In this document: positions 41,388 through 49,954 of the stretch, piece after piece | Numbering within the stretch: the stretch's first letter is position 1 | Layout: each line of letters opens with the position of its first letter | From: Chloroflexota bacterium | Lineage (GTDB): Bacteria > Chloroflexota > UBA11872 | Reading direction: 5' to 3' | DNA: 64,000 nucleotides | Assembly (NCBI GenBank): GCA_026706485.1 | Contig: JAPOYR010000011.1 | Location: 62,001 to 126,000 of the forward strand | Program-made: the position numbers and the translations under genes | Notes under the pieces: generated by a model | Database searches by the model: none | What the model saw: only the letters and a program-made list of their open reading frames with translations | What the model was told of the DNA's origin: nothing

Positions 41388-41448
41388 CGACGCTCGGCGC
41401 ACGGCCAGCTAACCTGTCCTCTGCCCGAGATGTAGCGACGGGTGGGGC

Positions 41449-41755
41449 TCATCTGGACGACCTGTGCGGCCACATTTTGGCAGCTCCAAGGACTTCGGCG
41501 GGATGGCAGTCTTGGGTACGGCGGCCGGTGCGCGCGCGGTCGTGGTTGTAGTAGCGGAGGTAGTGCGCCAGATCGGCACGGAGGGCCGTGAAGCGGGGGA
41601 TCAAGGCACGGGCGAAGGTGGGGCGGAAGCACTCCTCCAGGATGGTCTGGTGGACGCGCTCGACGCAGCCGTTGCTCTGGGGCTGGCCCGCGCGGATCCG
41701 CGTGTGACGCACACCGTCGTGGGCGAGGGCCTGCCGGAATTCCTCGTCAACTCTT
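41449..41755 (-). pseudogene. IS481-family transposase remnant (C-terminal part)
   Basis: The minus strand encodes about 100 residues of an integrase-core transposase: VDEEFRQALAHDGVRHTRIR, then AGQPQSNGCVERVHQTILEE and YLRYYNHDRARTGR. NGCVERVH contains the third acidic residue of the DDE triad. The first two acids and the N-terminal helix-turn-helix are absent. The fragment begins exactly where the adjacent response regulator ends. Ends of the element were not identified. Confidence 0.75.
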
Positions 41756-42439
41756 TTGGGGCGCGTCCACACGACTGGTATCCGGATCATCGAGCAATCC
41801 GTTCCGCACGGCCCAGACGACGATCTCCTGTTTCGAACTGTAGCCCAACTTTTCCTGTATTCGATACATGGCGTTCCTGATGGTCAGGGGACTATTGCCT
41901 CGAGCCTTGGCAATCTCGGCATACGCCTTGCCGTGCGCAAACATGGTGAGTATTTCACGCTCTCGCGCCGTGAGCTCCTGGGATTGCACCGGGCTGACGG
42001 ACGGCGACGGACTACGCAGATCGGCGAATACCCGGCGAACGATTTCGATCGGTAACCGCGAGCCGCCTTCGGCCACTTCGCGAACGGCCGCTAGAAAGTC
42101 CTCCTTGCCCGTGAATTTCTGCAGGTATCCGGTTGCGCCGGCGGCAACTGCGTTGATGACCGCCTCCTCCTCCGTCGAAGCCGTCAGGATCAGTACCCGA
42201 GTCTCCGGCAATGCGCTCATGATTTCCCGACACGCTTCAGCGCCATCCATGTTTGGCATGAGCACGTCCATGATCACGACATCCGGGACCAGCCGCACCG
42301 CCGCCTTCACGGACTCTGCTCCATCTCCGACTTCTCCCACCACTCTGAAGCCGGTCGAATGTTCCAGAATCTCACGCAGCCCCTGCCGGACGATCGGATG
42401 ATCGTCGACAAGCAGCACCTTGATCTCTTTCGCTTGCAA
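41747..42439 (-). CDS. NarL/LuxR-family response regulator
   Basis: The 230-residue regulator has a receiver domain (VLLVDDHPIVRQG; Asp58 in VVIMDVLMPNMDG; Thr in LILTAST; Lys in GYLQKFTG) and a LuxR-type helix-turn-helix (LTAREREILTMFAHGKAYAE, then IRNAMYRIQEKLGYSSK). It lies 4 bases after the kinase gene and should be its partner. The C-terminal ~12 residues (PDTSRVDAPQKS) extend past the usual end and overlap the IS481 remnant, so the native stop may have been replaced by the insertion. Confidence 0.9.
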   Translation of the reverse strand: MQAKEIKVLLVDDHPIVRQGLREILEHSTGFRVVGEVGDGAESVKAAVRLVPDVVIMDVLMPNMDGAEACREIMSALPETRVLILTASTEEEAVINAVAAGATGYLQKFTGKEDFLAAVREVAEGGSRLPIEIVRRVFADLRSPSPSVSPVQSQELTAREREILTMFAHGKAYAEIAKARGNSPLTIRNAMYRIQEKLGYSSKQEIVVWAVRNGLLDDPDTSRVDAPQKS

Positions 42440-42443
42440 CTTG

Positions 42444-43670
42444 TCAATCCCCCTCTATGCCACGCTGTCTCGGAATGAGACAGATGACCGACGTACCGCC
42501 ACCAGCTTCACCAGATTCCACGGAAAGACTCCCTCCAATGCGTTCAGCGTCCAGGCGCATATTCGAGATTCCATGCCCACCCTCTTCGAAGTCTTCCGGA
42601 AGACCCTTGCCATCATCGGCCACCGTGAGCTGAATACGCCCACGCGAAAACTCCAGACCGACCGTCACATTCGATGCTTCGGCATGACGAAATGCATTGG
42701 TCAACGCATTGTGGGCAATAAGGAATAGAACCGACCGAGTCTCGACGTCCAACAGCGGCTCTTCCCCCGACTGCTCCAGCTTCGCAGGAACCGAGGTGAT
42801 GGCCGTGAATGTGCGAATATGCGTACCCAAGACATCACTGATCATCTTGCCTTCGAAGATGCCTCCCATGTTGAGCGGCCGACGCAATTCCCACATCGCA
42901 GATTTTGCGAGCGCCAAGGTCGCCCCGAGTGTCGACATCAATCTCTCGTTGGATTTGTCAGCGAGGTCAAGCGCCGTCTCGATTCCAAGACTCACCATAT
43001 AGGCCGACTGCGCTGTCGTATCGTGAATGGTTCGCGAGACGTCCATACGCTCTTCAAAGAGAATTCGTTCGCTTCGCACCGCCGCCCGCCTCCGCATCCT
43101 TTCGATTCGGCTTATCAGATTCACTGTAATCACCACAATATACATTGCTAATATCCTAGCGAATAGCGTCTTCTCATTCCGCATGCTCAAATCGAGGCCT
43201 TCGCCGGCGTAAACACTGATCAATGCATATAGTATTGCCACTAACGTCGTCCAGATTACCCACACCGCGATCGAGGTCGACGCGACCGCGATAAGCGCTA
43301 GCGCCGGATAGTAGGCGACAAAAAAGAAGTGTTGAAATCCTCCTCCCACGACAATTACACTTGAGATCAACAACGCGTCAATCGCGCTTGCCGCGAACAT
43401 CCAGCGCCACGTGATTGTCTTTCGCAGGAGTATCGCGCCGTGCAACCCAGCGTTGAACCCTACAAACACGATTAGAAGACCCGCAAGCAGCGCGTATGGA
43501 TAGGTCTCATGACTAGGCCGATATACAAGGAGCACAATGCAACCAAGCGCGAATGTCCATCTCGCCCAGACAGCTATTGTTGCGGCGTGCCTAATCTCAT
43601 CTGGATGCGTTCGGGCATTGCTTTCAAGCCACGATCGAATGTAGAGAGGATATTCCTTCAGCCTAACCAA
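42444..43670 (-). CDS. NarX/DesK-type sensor histidine kinase with membrane N-terminus
   Basis: The 408-residue kinase has about five or six hydrophobic segments in residues 30-190 (such as FALGCIVLLVY and LLISSVIVVGGGFQHFFFVA), with short loops, so the signal is probably sensed in or at the membrane. The HisKA_3 region has SRTIHDTTAQSAYMVSLGIE with His216. The ATPase part has IAHNALTNAFRHAEASNV, LTVADDGKGL and GHGISNMRLDAERIGG. The start appears to be a TTG at 43670, because no ATG or GTG fits. Base composition is visibly more AT-rich than its neighbours, hinting at transfer. It is followed at 4 bases by its regulator gene. Confidence 0.87.
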   Translation of the reverse strand: MVRLKEYPLYIRSWLESNARTHPDEIRHAATIAVWARWTFALGCIVLLVYRPSHETYPYALLAGLLIVFVGFNAGLHGAILLRKTITWRWMFAASAIDALLISSVIVVGGGFQHFFFVAYYPALALIAVASTSIAVWVIWTTLVAILYALISVYAGEGLDLSMRNEKTLFARILAMYIVVITVNLISRIERMRRRAAVRSERILFEERMDVSRTIHDTTAQSAYMVSLGIETALDLADKSNERLMSTLGATLALAKSAMWELRRPLNMGGIFEGKMISDVLGTHIRTFTAITSVPAKLEQSGEEPLLDVETRSVLFLIAHNALTNAFRHAEASNVTVGLEFSRGRIQLTVADDGKGLPEDFEEGGHGISNMRLDAERIGGSLSVESGEAGGGTSVICLIPRQRGIEGD

Positions 43671-43748
43671 CGCTATGCCCGCTTATTCTCGCGGTTCTAC
43701 CACGCAACTCGGGAATCATCGATACAATCGACCTTCGACTCACACCAC

Positions 43749-43794
43749 AGATCCAACTTGCGGACAAGGCAATGCGTTCAGATCTAACTTGTGG
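43749..43794. repeat. Pair of 15-base direct repeats upstream of the NarX-type kinase
   Basis: AGATCCAACTTGCGG (43749-43763) and AGATCTAACTTGTGG (43780-43794) differ at two positions and start 31 bases apart, close to three helical turns. They lie 79-124 bases upstream of the kinase start and could bind a transcription factor on one face of the DNA. Confidence 0.55.
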
Positions 43795-44463
43795 CGTGGT
43801 ACGATTCCTCCAGCCAAATTAGACAGTCCCATTCTACTGCGCACAACAAAATGTGAAAAGGTCTGAAGATACCTATCGAGAAAGGTATCCAAAGACCCCA
43901 TAGCTAAGGCGGAAAGCCACAACCGGCGGTCGAGCGCGATGCACGCTGCATTGGCTTGAACGGCCACGGCAATGAGTGGATGAGAATCGCGACGCATCGA
44001 TTGGCCAGTACCAGATTCGTACTCCAAATTGCAGCTATCTTCCCCATCCGAGATTGGGTCGCCGTGGACAATTCTTCAGTAGTGAACTCAACGGTCTCGT
44101 TAGCTACCCAAAGCGTCTCGGTAGCAATCGATACGAAGTCGGGGCGGCCGGGACCAGGCGGTTTCCGCAAGCGATCCCGTACGGCATGCGCCGTCCGGTG
44201 TGCAATTGCGCCAGCACCGGTCCTGATTGCGGCCCGGCGCGCGACGCCTGACACCGCGACCGCAGCGCAGCCGCGTGCGCTCCGCGCTGGTCGGCAGGCG
44301 CGTGACGTTCCGCTTGCAATTTGGGGGCGGTGAGGGTCGGCTAGACCTCGGCGCAGCGGTTGCGGGTGGACGTGGGATATCGAAGCGAGGAATGGCTCCA
44401 CCAGTGGTCAATGCGCCTCACGCCGCCCCCCCGCGTCGGCGTGCTCCACCAGCCCGCCCTCCG

Positions 44464-44493
44464 TTGACGGGCCAGATCGTTTGGCCTGATACT
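44464..44493 (+). promoter_or_regulatory. Candidate sigma-70 promoter of the first importer operon
   Basis: TTGACG (44464-44469) is followed after 18 bases by GATACT (44488-44493). Inside the spacer GGCCA, GATCGTT, TGGCC (44470-44486) is a 5-bp inverted repeat that could bind a regulator. The start of the binding-protein gene is 118 bases downstream. Confidence 0.45.
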
Positions 44494-44611
44494 TATTCGG
44501 CCCACGGCAAATCGGCATCGAATTATTCACCTTGCGGTGAAATGCCGCGTATCGTGGGCGCCCGCCGGCGCACGGGTCCAATCCGAGCATAGGCGTAAAG
44601 GGAGGACTCAA

Positions 44612-46537
44612 ATGGGACGAGCAGTTGAATCTGGGATGACGCGTCGGCAATTGCTGCGCGCCGCCATGCTGGGCGGCGGATCCGCCACGTTGGCCGCCAT
44701 TCTGGCGGCATGCGGCGAGGCCGAAGTCGTCGAGAAGACGGTGACGGTGACGGTCACCGAAGTCAAAGAGGTGGTGAAGGAAGTTCCGGTCGAGACGGTC
44801 GTCACCAAAGAGGTGATCAAGGAAGTCCCGGTTGAGACGGTCGTCACCAAGGAGGTCATCAAGGAAGTCCCGGTCGAGACCATCAAAGAGGTCGAGGTCG
44901 AGAAGGTTGTCGAGAAGGAAGTCATCCGCGAAGTCGAAGTCCAGAAGGTCGTCACCCGCGAGGTCGAGCGGCCCGTTGACGTTCGTCGTGGCGGCACCCT
45001 GATCTTGCGCCACACGCGGGACCCACAGGTTGGTGGGATCGAGGGGCCACAGGCTCTCGCCGAAGTCGACAAGAGCATCGCCTTCATGATTTCCGAGACG
45101 ATGCTCAAGTTCGACTTCGAGAAGGTCGAGCCCGTCCCCTGGCTGGCCGAGGCCTTCGAGATCTCGCCCGACGGCACGTTCATCGACCTGACGATCCGCG
45201 GCGGCATCAAGTTCCAGGACGGCACCGACTTCGACGCGGATGCCGCGGTCTTCAACTTGAACCGCGTGTTCGACGCCGATCATCCATTTCACGCGACCGG
45301 CGTGTATCCCTACACGAACTGGGCCTTGCTCAGCCACGCCGAGAAGGTGAGCAGCGATGTCGTGCGGGTGTTCTCGGGACTCGACGCCGACCCGATTCTT
45401 CACTGGCGGCTGACGACCGAGGCTACCTACATGACGAGCCCGGCCGCCATCGAGCAGTTTGGGGAAGACATCGATCTCAACCCCGTGGGCACCGGGCCGT
45501 TCACCTTCGATGCGTTCGAGCCGGGTGTTCAGCTGAGCCTTGTCCGCAACGAGGGCTACTGGAACCCGGACAACGCGCCGTTCCTCGACAAGGTCATCTA
45601 CCGCATCATTCCCGACGCCCAGGCGGCAGCCGCCGAGTTCCGGGCGGGGAACCTCGATGTGTTCCCGTTTGCGCTGACGCCGGACATCCTGGAGCTCAGG
45701 GACGACGCCAAGTTCCGGCTGCAGCTGTTCGCCACGAACACCTACTTCTACCTGTCGGCCAACAACGCCATCGATCCGTTCGACAACCCCGAGTTCCGCA
45801 AGGCGCTGGCCCATGCCTACGACTGGAAGACCCGGATCAAGGAGTTGGAACCGTTCAACGACTACCTGCCCACGCCGTGGTACCCGCACGGGTTTGCCTA
45901 TAACGGGGACGTGCCGACCTACGAGTACGACCCGGAGAAATCCAGGCAGATCCTGGAGGACCTCGGCTGGAAGCTGGGCGACGATGGCGTACGCGTGCGC
46001 GAGAGCGACGGCAAGCGCGCCAGCTTCACCATCGCCGCCTGGCTGGCGGCCGGCACGCCGGTGGACGACAACCGCCTCTTCATGCAGCAGAACCTGAAGG
46101 ACATCGGGATCGAGACGGAATTCTGGATCATGGACCCGTCGGTGGTGTTCGACGACGTGGAAGGCATCCGGAACCCCGACAAGCTCGAGCTCTACCCGCT
46201 GGGCTGGAACACGGCGCTGCCGGACCCGAGCTTCCTGCTGGACCCGACGTACCTATGCGAGGAACGCCCGCCGGCCGAGAAGGCGGGCGCCGGCTGGAAC
46301 TTCGCGCAATTCTGCGACGCGCGGGTGGACGAGCTCTTGACGCAAGCCCGCAAGGACATGAATCCAGAGACCCGCGCCGCCGCCTACCGCGAGGTTCAAC
46401 AGATCATTGCCGAGGGCGCGATCATGCAATGGGGCGTGCTCAGCCGATTTCCGGTGTTGATCAAGTCCGATGTCCATGGGCTCTTCTACCGACCCTATCG
46501 GGTCAACGAGCTCGAGCGCGTCTGGCTCGATCGGTAG
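44612..46537 (+). CDS. Peptide/oligopeptide ABC transporter substrate-binding lipoprotein
   Basis: The 641-residue protein starts at the ATG at 44612, behind AAGGGAGG. It has a twin-arginine signal (TRRQLLRAA) ending in lipobox LAAC (Cys34). Residues ~36-108 are a Val/Glu/Lys linker with three near-identical 14-residue units (KEVIKEVPVETVVT type), a Chloroflexota trait. The SBP_bac_5 domain follows: GGTLILRHTRDPQ, ISETMLKFDFEKVEPVPWLA, LNPVGTGPFTFDAFEPGVQL and WYPHGFAYN. It should capture peptides or similar amides outside the membrane and deliver them to the permeases encoded downstream. A hairpin separates it from them. Confidence 0.9.
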   Translation: MGRAVESGMTRRQLLRAAMLGGGSATLAAILAACGEAEVVEKTVTVTVTEVKEVVKEVPVETVVTKEVIKEVPVETVVTKEVIKEVPVETIKEVEVEKVVEKEVIREVEVQKVVTREVERPVDVRRGGTLILRHTRDPQVGGIEGPQALAEVDKSIAFMISETMLKFDFEKVEPVPWLAEAFEISPDGTFIDLTIRGGIKFQDGTDFDADAAVFNLNRVFDADHPFHATGVYPYTNWALLSHAEKVSSDVVRVFSGLDADPILHWRLTTEATYMTSPAAIEQFGEDIDLNPVGTGPFTFDAFEPGVQLSLVRNEGYWNPDNAPFLDKVIYRIIPDAQAAAAEFRAGNLDVFPFALTPDILELRDDAKFRLQLFATNTYFYLSANNAIDPFDNPEFRKALAHAYDWKTRIKELEPFNDYLPTPWYPHGFAYNGDVPTYEYDPEKSRQILEDLGWKLGDDGVRVRESDGKRASFTIAAWLAAGTPVDDNRLFMQQNLKDIGIETEFWIMDPSVVFDDVEGIRNPDKLELYPLGWNTALPDPSFLLDPTYLCEERPPAEKAGAGWNFAQFCDARVDELLTQARKDMNPETRAAAYREVQQIIAEGAIMQWGVLSRFPVLIKSDVHGLFYRPYRVNELERVWLDR

Positions 46538-46581
46538 CCCGTCCCCGTCCTCGCCAGGGAGGCCAACTCCCCGTTGTGACT

Positions 46582-46611
46582 CTCCCGGGACCCTTCGGGG
46601 GTCCCCGGGAG
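46582..46611 (+). terminator. Hairpin between binding-protein and permease genes
   Basis: CTCCCGGGACCC, TTCGG, GGGTCCCCGGGAG forms a 12-bp stem with one bulged C. It lies 45 bases after the binding-protein stop and 109 bases before the permease start. Without a T-run it may be a partial terminator or an mRNA-stabilising stem that keeps the binding protein in excess. Confidence 0.6.
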
Positions 46612-46719
46612 GGCACGGGAACGAATGGTTGGGATTTGTCTAGGGTGGGATATGGATCGGTCGCGACGCCCGGGATGCACGCGCCGGTCGCGGTGCGGCC
46701 GGCGGGACGCTGACGGTCT

Positions 46720-47688
46720 ATGACTGGCTTTCTGCTGCGACGCCTCGGGGCCTCGCTGTTGGTAATTGTCGGCGGCAGCATCCTCGTCTTCGGCACCTTG
46801 CGAGCGATTCCCGGCGATCCCATCCAGCTGATGCTGGGGACCCAGGGCGTGACCAATCCCGAGTTGGTCGCCAGGTACACCGAGCGATTCGGCCTCGATC
46901 TACCGGCGCCCGTCCAGTATCTGTACTGGGTCGGGCAGCTGGTCCGCGGCGACCTGGGGGACTCGATCGTCCAGCCGCAATCGGTTGGGGACTTCATGCG
47001 GATGCGGGCGATCAATACGGCCATCCTTGGCGCGACGGCATGGGTCATCGCCGTCCTGGGCGGAACCGGGATCGGCATCGTCGCCGCCCTGCTCGTGCAT
47101 CGCCGCATGTGGGTGGCGGACTATGCGCTGTCCGGCTTCTCGGTGGTCATGATCAGCATTCCCTCGTTCTCGCTCGCGCTGATCTTGATGATCATCTTCG
47201 GAGTCAATCTCGGGTGGCTGCCCGTGCTGGGCATGCAATCGGTCGAGGATTCCGGCCTTCTCGACCGGCTGCGGCACCTGGTGCTGCCAGCGGTGACGCT
47301 GGCCACCGTGCCCGGCTTCGTGCTCGGGCGCATCGTCAAGGCTGCGATCACCGACGCCCTGCTCGGCGACTATGCGCGCACCGCCTATGCGAAGGGCCTA
47401 TCCGAGCGCCGGGTGTTCCTGGTCCACGTGCTGCGCAACGCGATGGTGCCAATCGTCACCAACACCGGGCTCATGTTCGGCGGTTTTCTCTCCGGTTCGG
47501 TGCTGGTGGAGTTCATGTTCGCCTGGCCAGGTCTTGGGCGTGGGCTGGTGAACGCCATCCTCGCCAGGGACTTCCCAATCGTGCAGGGCATCACGCTGCT
47601 CATCCTCGTGATCTTCACGCTCGTCAATCTCCTCGTGGACCTTTCCTACGGCCTCATCGATCCCAGGATTCGCTATGCGCGGGACTGA
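46720..47688 (+). CDS. Dpp/Opp-type ABC importer permease (DppB-like)
   Basis: The 322-residue protein has the six-span BPD_transp_1 layout. It begins FLLRRLGASLLVIVGGSILV and has RAIPGDPIQLMLG near the N-terminus, as in DppB/OppB. The EAA coupling motif region is DYARTAYAKGLSERRVFLVH followed by VLRNAMVPIVT, which contacts the ATPases. It should form the membrane channel with the next gene product, whose start overlaps it by 14 bases. Confidence 0.9.
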   Translation: MTGFLLRRLGASLLVIVGGSILVFGTLRAIPGDPIQLMLGTQGVTNPELVARYTERFGLDLPAPVQYLYWVGQLVRGDLGDSIVQPQSVGDFMRMRAINTAILGATAWVIAVLGGTGIGIVAALLVHRRMWVADYALSGFSVVMISIPSFSLALILMIIFGVNLGWLPVLGMQSVEDSGLLDRLRHLVLPAVTLATVPGFVLGRIVKAAITDALLGDYARTAYAKGLSERRVFLVHVLRNAMVPIVTNTGLMFGGFLSGSVLVEFMFAWPGLGRGLVNAILARDFPIVQGITLLILVIFTLVNLLVDLSYGLIDPRIRYARD

Positions 47689-48580
47689 GCCGGTGGACGC
47701 GGCGCTGAGCGCCGGCAACCGCGTCAAGGTGCCGGGAGCCGGTCGCGCCGCCGCCCTTGCCGCGTGGGTCGGCGCGAACCGATGGATATCGGTCCTGCTG
47801 GTCATTGCCGTGGCGATGATGGTGTTCGCGATCGTCGCCCCCTGGATCGCGCCGGGCGATCCAACGGAGGTCGTGCTGTCGGAGCGATACCTGCCGCTGT
47901 GGTCGGAAGGGCACGCGATGGGAACCGACCACCTGGGCCGCGACTACCTCAGCCGGCTGATCGTCGGCGGGCGGCTTTCGATCATGGCCGGGCTCATCCC
48001 GGCGTTCGGAGCGATGGTCGCCGGCCTGGTCATCGGCATGACGAGCGGCTACTTCGGAGGCTGGGTGGATTCGGTGCTCATGCGGATCATCGACGTGCTG
48101 CTCGCATTTCCGTTTCTCTTGCTGGTGATCCTCATGGTCGCCGTGCTGGGCACGGACATTCGAAACGCCATGATCGCTCTGATGATCGGCGGCACTCCGG
48201 GAACGGCCCGGACCCTGCGCAGCCTGGTGCTTTCGATCAAGCAGCGTCCGTTCGTCGAGGCGGCGGAGGTGTCGGGGCTTGGCGGCTGGCGGATCATCCG
48301 GTACGAGATATTTCCGAACGTGCTGCCGCTGGCGGTAGCGCTCATGACGATCCAGATGAGCTGGATGATCGTGGCGATCGCCGGGCTCAGTTTCCTCGGC
48401 TTGGGCGTCCGGCCGCCGGACGCGGACTGGGGCACGCTCATCGCCGAAGCGCGCGGCCACATTTTCCGGGCCCCGTATCTGGCGCTGATTCCGAGCGTCC
48501 TGGTGGCCCTGGTTTCGTTTGTATTTTTTGTGCTTGGCGACGCTCTGCAGCGCACGCTGGGCGAGGAACGGGTTCGGTAG
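47675..48580 (+). CDS. Dpp/Opp-type ABC importer permease (DppC-like)
   Basis: The 301-residue protein carries the DppC/OppC N-terminal segment and six spans. GTDHLGRDYLSRLIVGGRLS is the conserved cytoplasmic motif after the first span. The EAA loop is VEAAEVSGLGGWRIIRYEIF followed by PNVLPLA. LSFLGLGVRPPDADWGTLIA is the family C-terminal signature. It pairs with the upstream DppB-like protein. The ATPase genes come only after two enzyme genes, at 51012. Confidence 0.9.
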   Translation: MRGTEPVDAALSAGNRVKVPGAGRAAALAAWVGANRWISVLLVIAVAMMVFAIVAPWIAPGDPTEVVLSERYLPLWSEGHAMGTDHLGRDYLSRLIVGGRLSIMAGLIPAFGAMVAGLVIGMTSGYFGGWVDSVLMRIIDVLLAFPFLLLVILMVAVLGTDIRNAMIALMIGGTPGTARTLRSLVLSIKQRPFVEAAEVSGLGGWRIIRYEIFPNVLPLAVALMTIQMSWMIVAIAGLSFLGLGVRPPDADWGTLIAEARGHIFRAPYLALIPSVLVALVSFVFFVLGDALQRTLGEERVR

Positions 48581-48658
48581 GCCCCGAATCGGCAATTGCA
48601 GCCGATTGGGGAGCTTGGAGGCAACGATGAACCGGCAGGCGGGAGGAGGCGCTGAGCA

Positions 48659-49954
48659 ATGAGCGTCCGTACGCACGAGGCGGTGCGTCAGGCGGCGCTC
48701 GACCGCATTGAAGCCATGCACGCCGAGACCGTCGGCCTGCTGGGCGAGTTGCTTTCCATTCCAAGTCCGACAGGCTCGGAAGCGGCCGCCCAGGCTTGGG
48801 TAGCCGAGCAATTCTCGGCACTCGGCCTTGAGGTCGACGTGTTCGACTGCGACCCGGAGGCAATGGCAACGCTGCCCGGCTGGACGCCGTCCAAGTGGTC
48901 CTACGAGAACCGTCCCAACGTCGTGGGCGTGTGGAAAGGCAGCGGGGGCGGCCGCTCGCTGATCCTCAACGCGCACATCGACACCGTCCCGGCCGAACCC
49001 GTCGAGCTGTGGACCCACGATCCGTGGGGGGCGACGATCGTGGGCGACCGCATGTACGCGCGCGGTGCTATCGACGACAAGGGCGGGATCGTCGACATCC
49101 TGGCCGCCGTGCGCGCGCTGCAGGAGGCGGGATTCGAGCCCGCGGGCGACATCATTCTGCAGAGCGCCATCGACGAGGAGGCCGCCGCCAACGGCACGCT
49201 GGCTTGCATGGCGCGCGGATACACCGCGGATGCGGCTTGGATGGTCGACGGCTCCCCGCTGGGTCGCGCCTACACCAACCATTCAGGGCAGGTGCAGTTC
49301 GTCGTTCGCGTCTATGGCAGCGGCGGATCGCCGGTGCGGTGGGATCGCGAGACCGACGCCATTCACCTGGCCATGCAGGTGGCCGAGGCGCTTCGCGGAC
49401 TGCGGGACCAAAAGCGCGCCGCGCCGCTTCCCGGCGGCTGGAACGCCATCGAAAACGAGCTTCACTTCTCCGTCGGTCGCATTCGCGGCGGGGAGTGGTA
49501 CTCGAACATCCCGGCAAAGTGCGAGATCGAGTGCTGCATGGCCTTCAACCCCCCGGACTCGCTGGAGTCGATTCGGCAGGAGATCCGGGAGACGATCGAC
49601 GCGTTCGCGCGGCAAGACCCGTGGCTCCGTGACCACCCGCCCGAGGTCGAGTTCGAAGGGTTGGCGACCGAACCGGTCTGGCTGCTGCGCGAGGACGCCC
49701 CCTTCTATCAGACCTTTGCCCGCGTGCACGAGGAGATTGCCGGCATCCCCGTGCGCTGGATCACCGTCAACGCCTGGTGCGACATTCGGCACTTCAGCTT
49801 CCACAAGTACACGCCGGCGCTGATTCTCGGCCCCGGCAGCGGCGGCGGGGCCCATGCTCCCGACGAATACATCGAGCTGCCGAGCATGGTGCCCGTGATC
49901 CAGTTCGTGGCAGCCATGGCCATGGAATGGTGCGGAAGCGAGTTGCCGGCATGA
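48659..49954 (+). CDS. M20 family metallopeptidase/deacylase (ArgE/DapE type)
   Basis: The 431-residue protein follows the ArgE/DapE/carboxypeptidase G2 layout. LNAHIDTVPAEP has the zinc His and Asp, RGAIDDKGGIVDIL the bridging Asp, SAIDEEAAANGTLA the catalytic Glu pair, and WMVDGSP a ligand strand. YSNIPAKCEIECCMAFNP lies in the lid domain and GPGSGGGAHAPDEYIELPSM has the last zinc His. It would hydrolyse an N-acyl amino acid or dipeptide. Placed inside the importer operon and overlapping the next amidohydrolase gene by 4 bases, it probably processes the imported compound. Confidence 0.88.
   Translation: MSVRTHEAVRQAALDRIEAMHAETVGLLGELLSIPSPTGSEAAAQAWVAEQFSALGLEVDVFDCDPEAMATLPGWTPSKWSYENRPNVVGVWKGSGGGRSLILNAHIDTVPAEPVELWTHDPWGATIVGDRMYARGAIDDKGGIVDILAAVRALQEAGFEPAGDIILQSAIDEEAAANGTLACMARGYTADAAWMVDGSPLGRAYTNHSGQVQFVVRVYGSGGSPVRWDRETDAIHLAMQVAEALRGLRDQKRAAPLPGGWNAIENELHFSVGRIRGGEWYSNIPAKCEIECCMAFNPPDSLESIRQEIRETIDAFARQDPWLRDHPPEVEFEGLATEPVWLLREDAPFYQTFARVHEEIAGIPVRWITVNAWCDIRHFSFHKYTPALILGPGSGGGAHAPDEYIELPSMVPVIQFVAAMAMEWCGSELPA

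Larger units (their letters stand above)
43671..44611. other. Long intergenic region, no gene supported
   Basis: About 940 bases separate the divergent kinase and binding-protein genes. The first 450 bases are AT-richer than the rest. Overlapping open frames on both strands (up to ~165 codons) have no recognisable motif. Visible features are two 15-base direct repeats (43749-43794), a GATACC/GGTATC stem at 43867-43888, and a probable promoter at 44464-44493. Confidence 0.55.

Noticed and set aside
43904-44401. A 165-codon minus-strand gene in the long intergenic region
   Set aside because: The frame overlaps a similar-length plus-strand frame, has an ATG without a ribosome binding site and shows no motif or hydrophobic pattern; composition changes abruptly in the middle.
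44767-44900. A CRISPR-like repeat array
   Set aside because: The 42-base repeats are contiguous, without spacers, and encode the in-frame linker of the binding lipoprotein.
47654-49282. A 542-codon minus-strand frame across two importer genes
   Set aside because: It spans the DppC-like permease and the M20 peptidase genes, both well supported on the plus strand, and has no recognisable domain.
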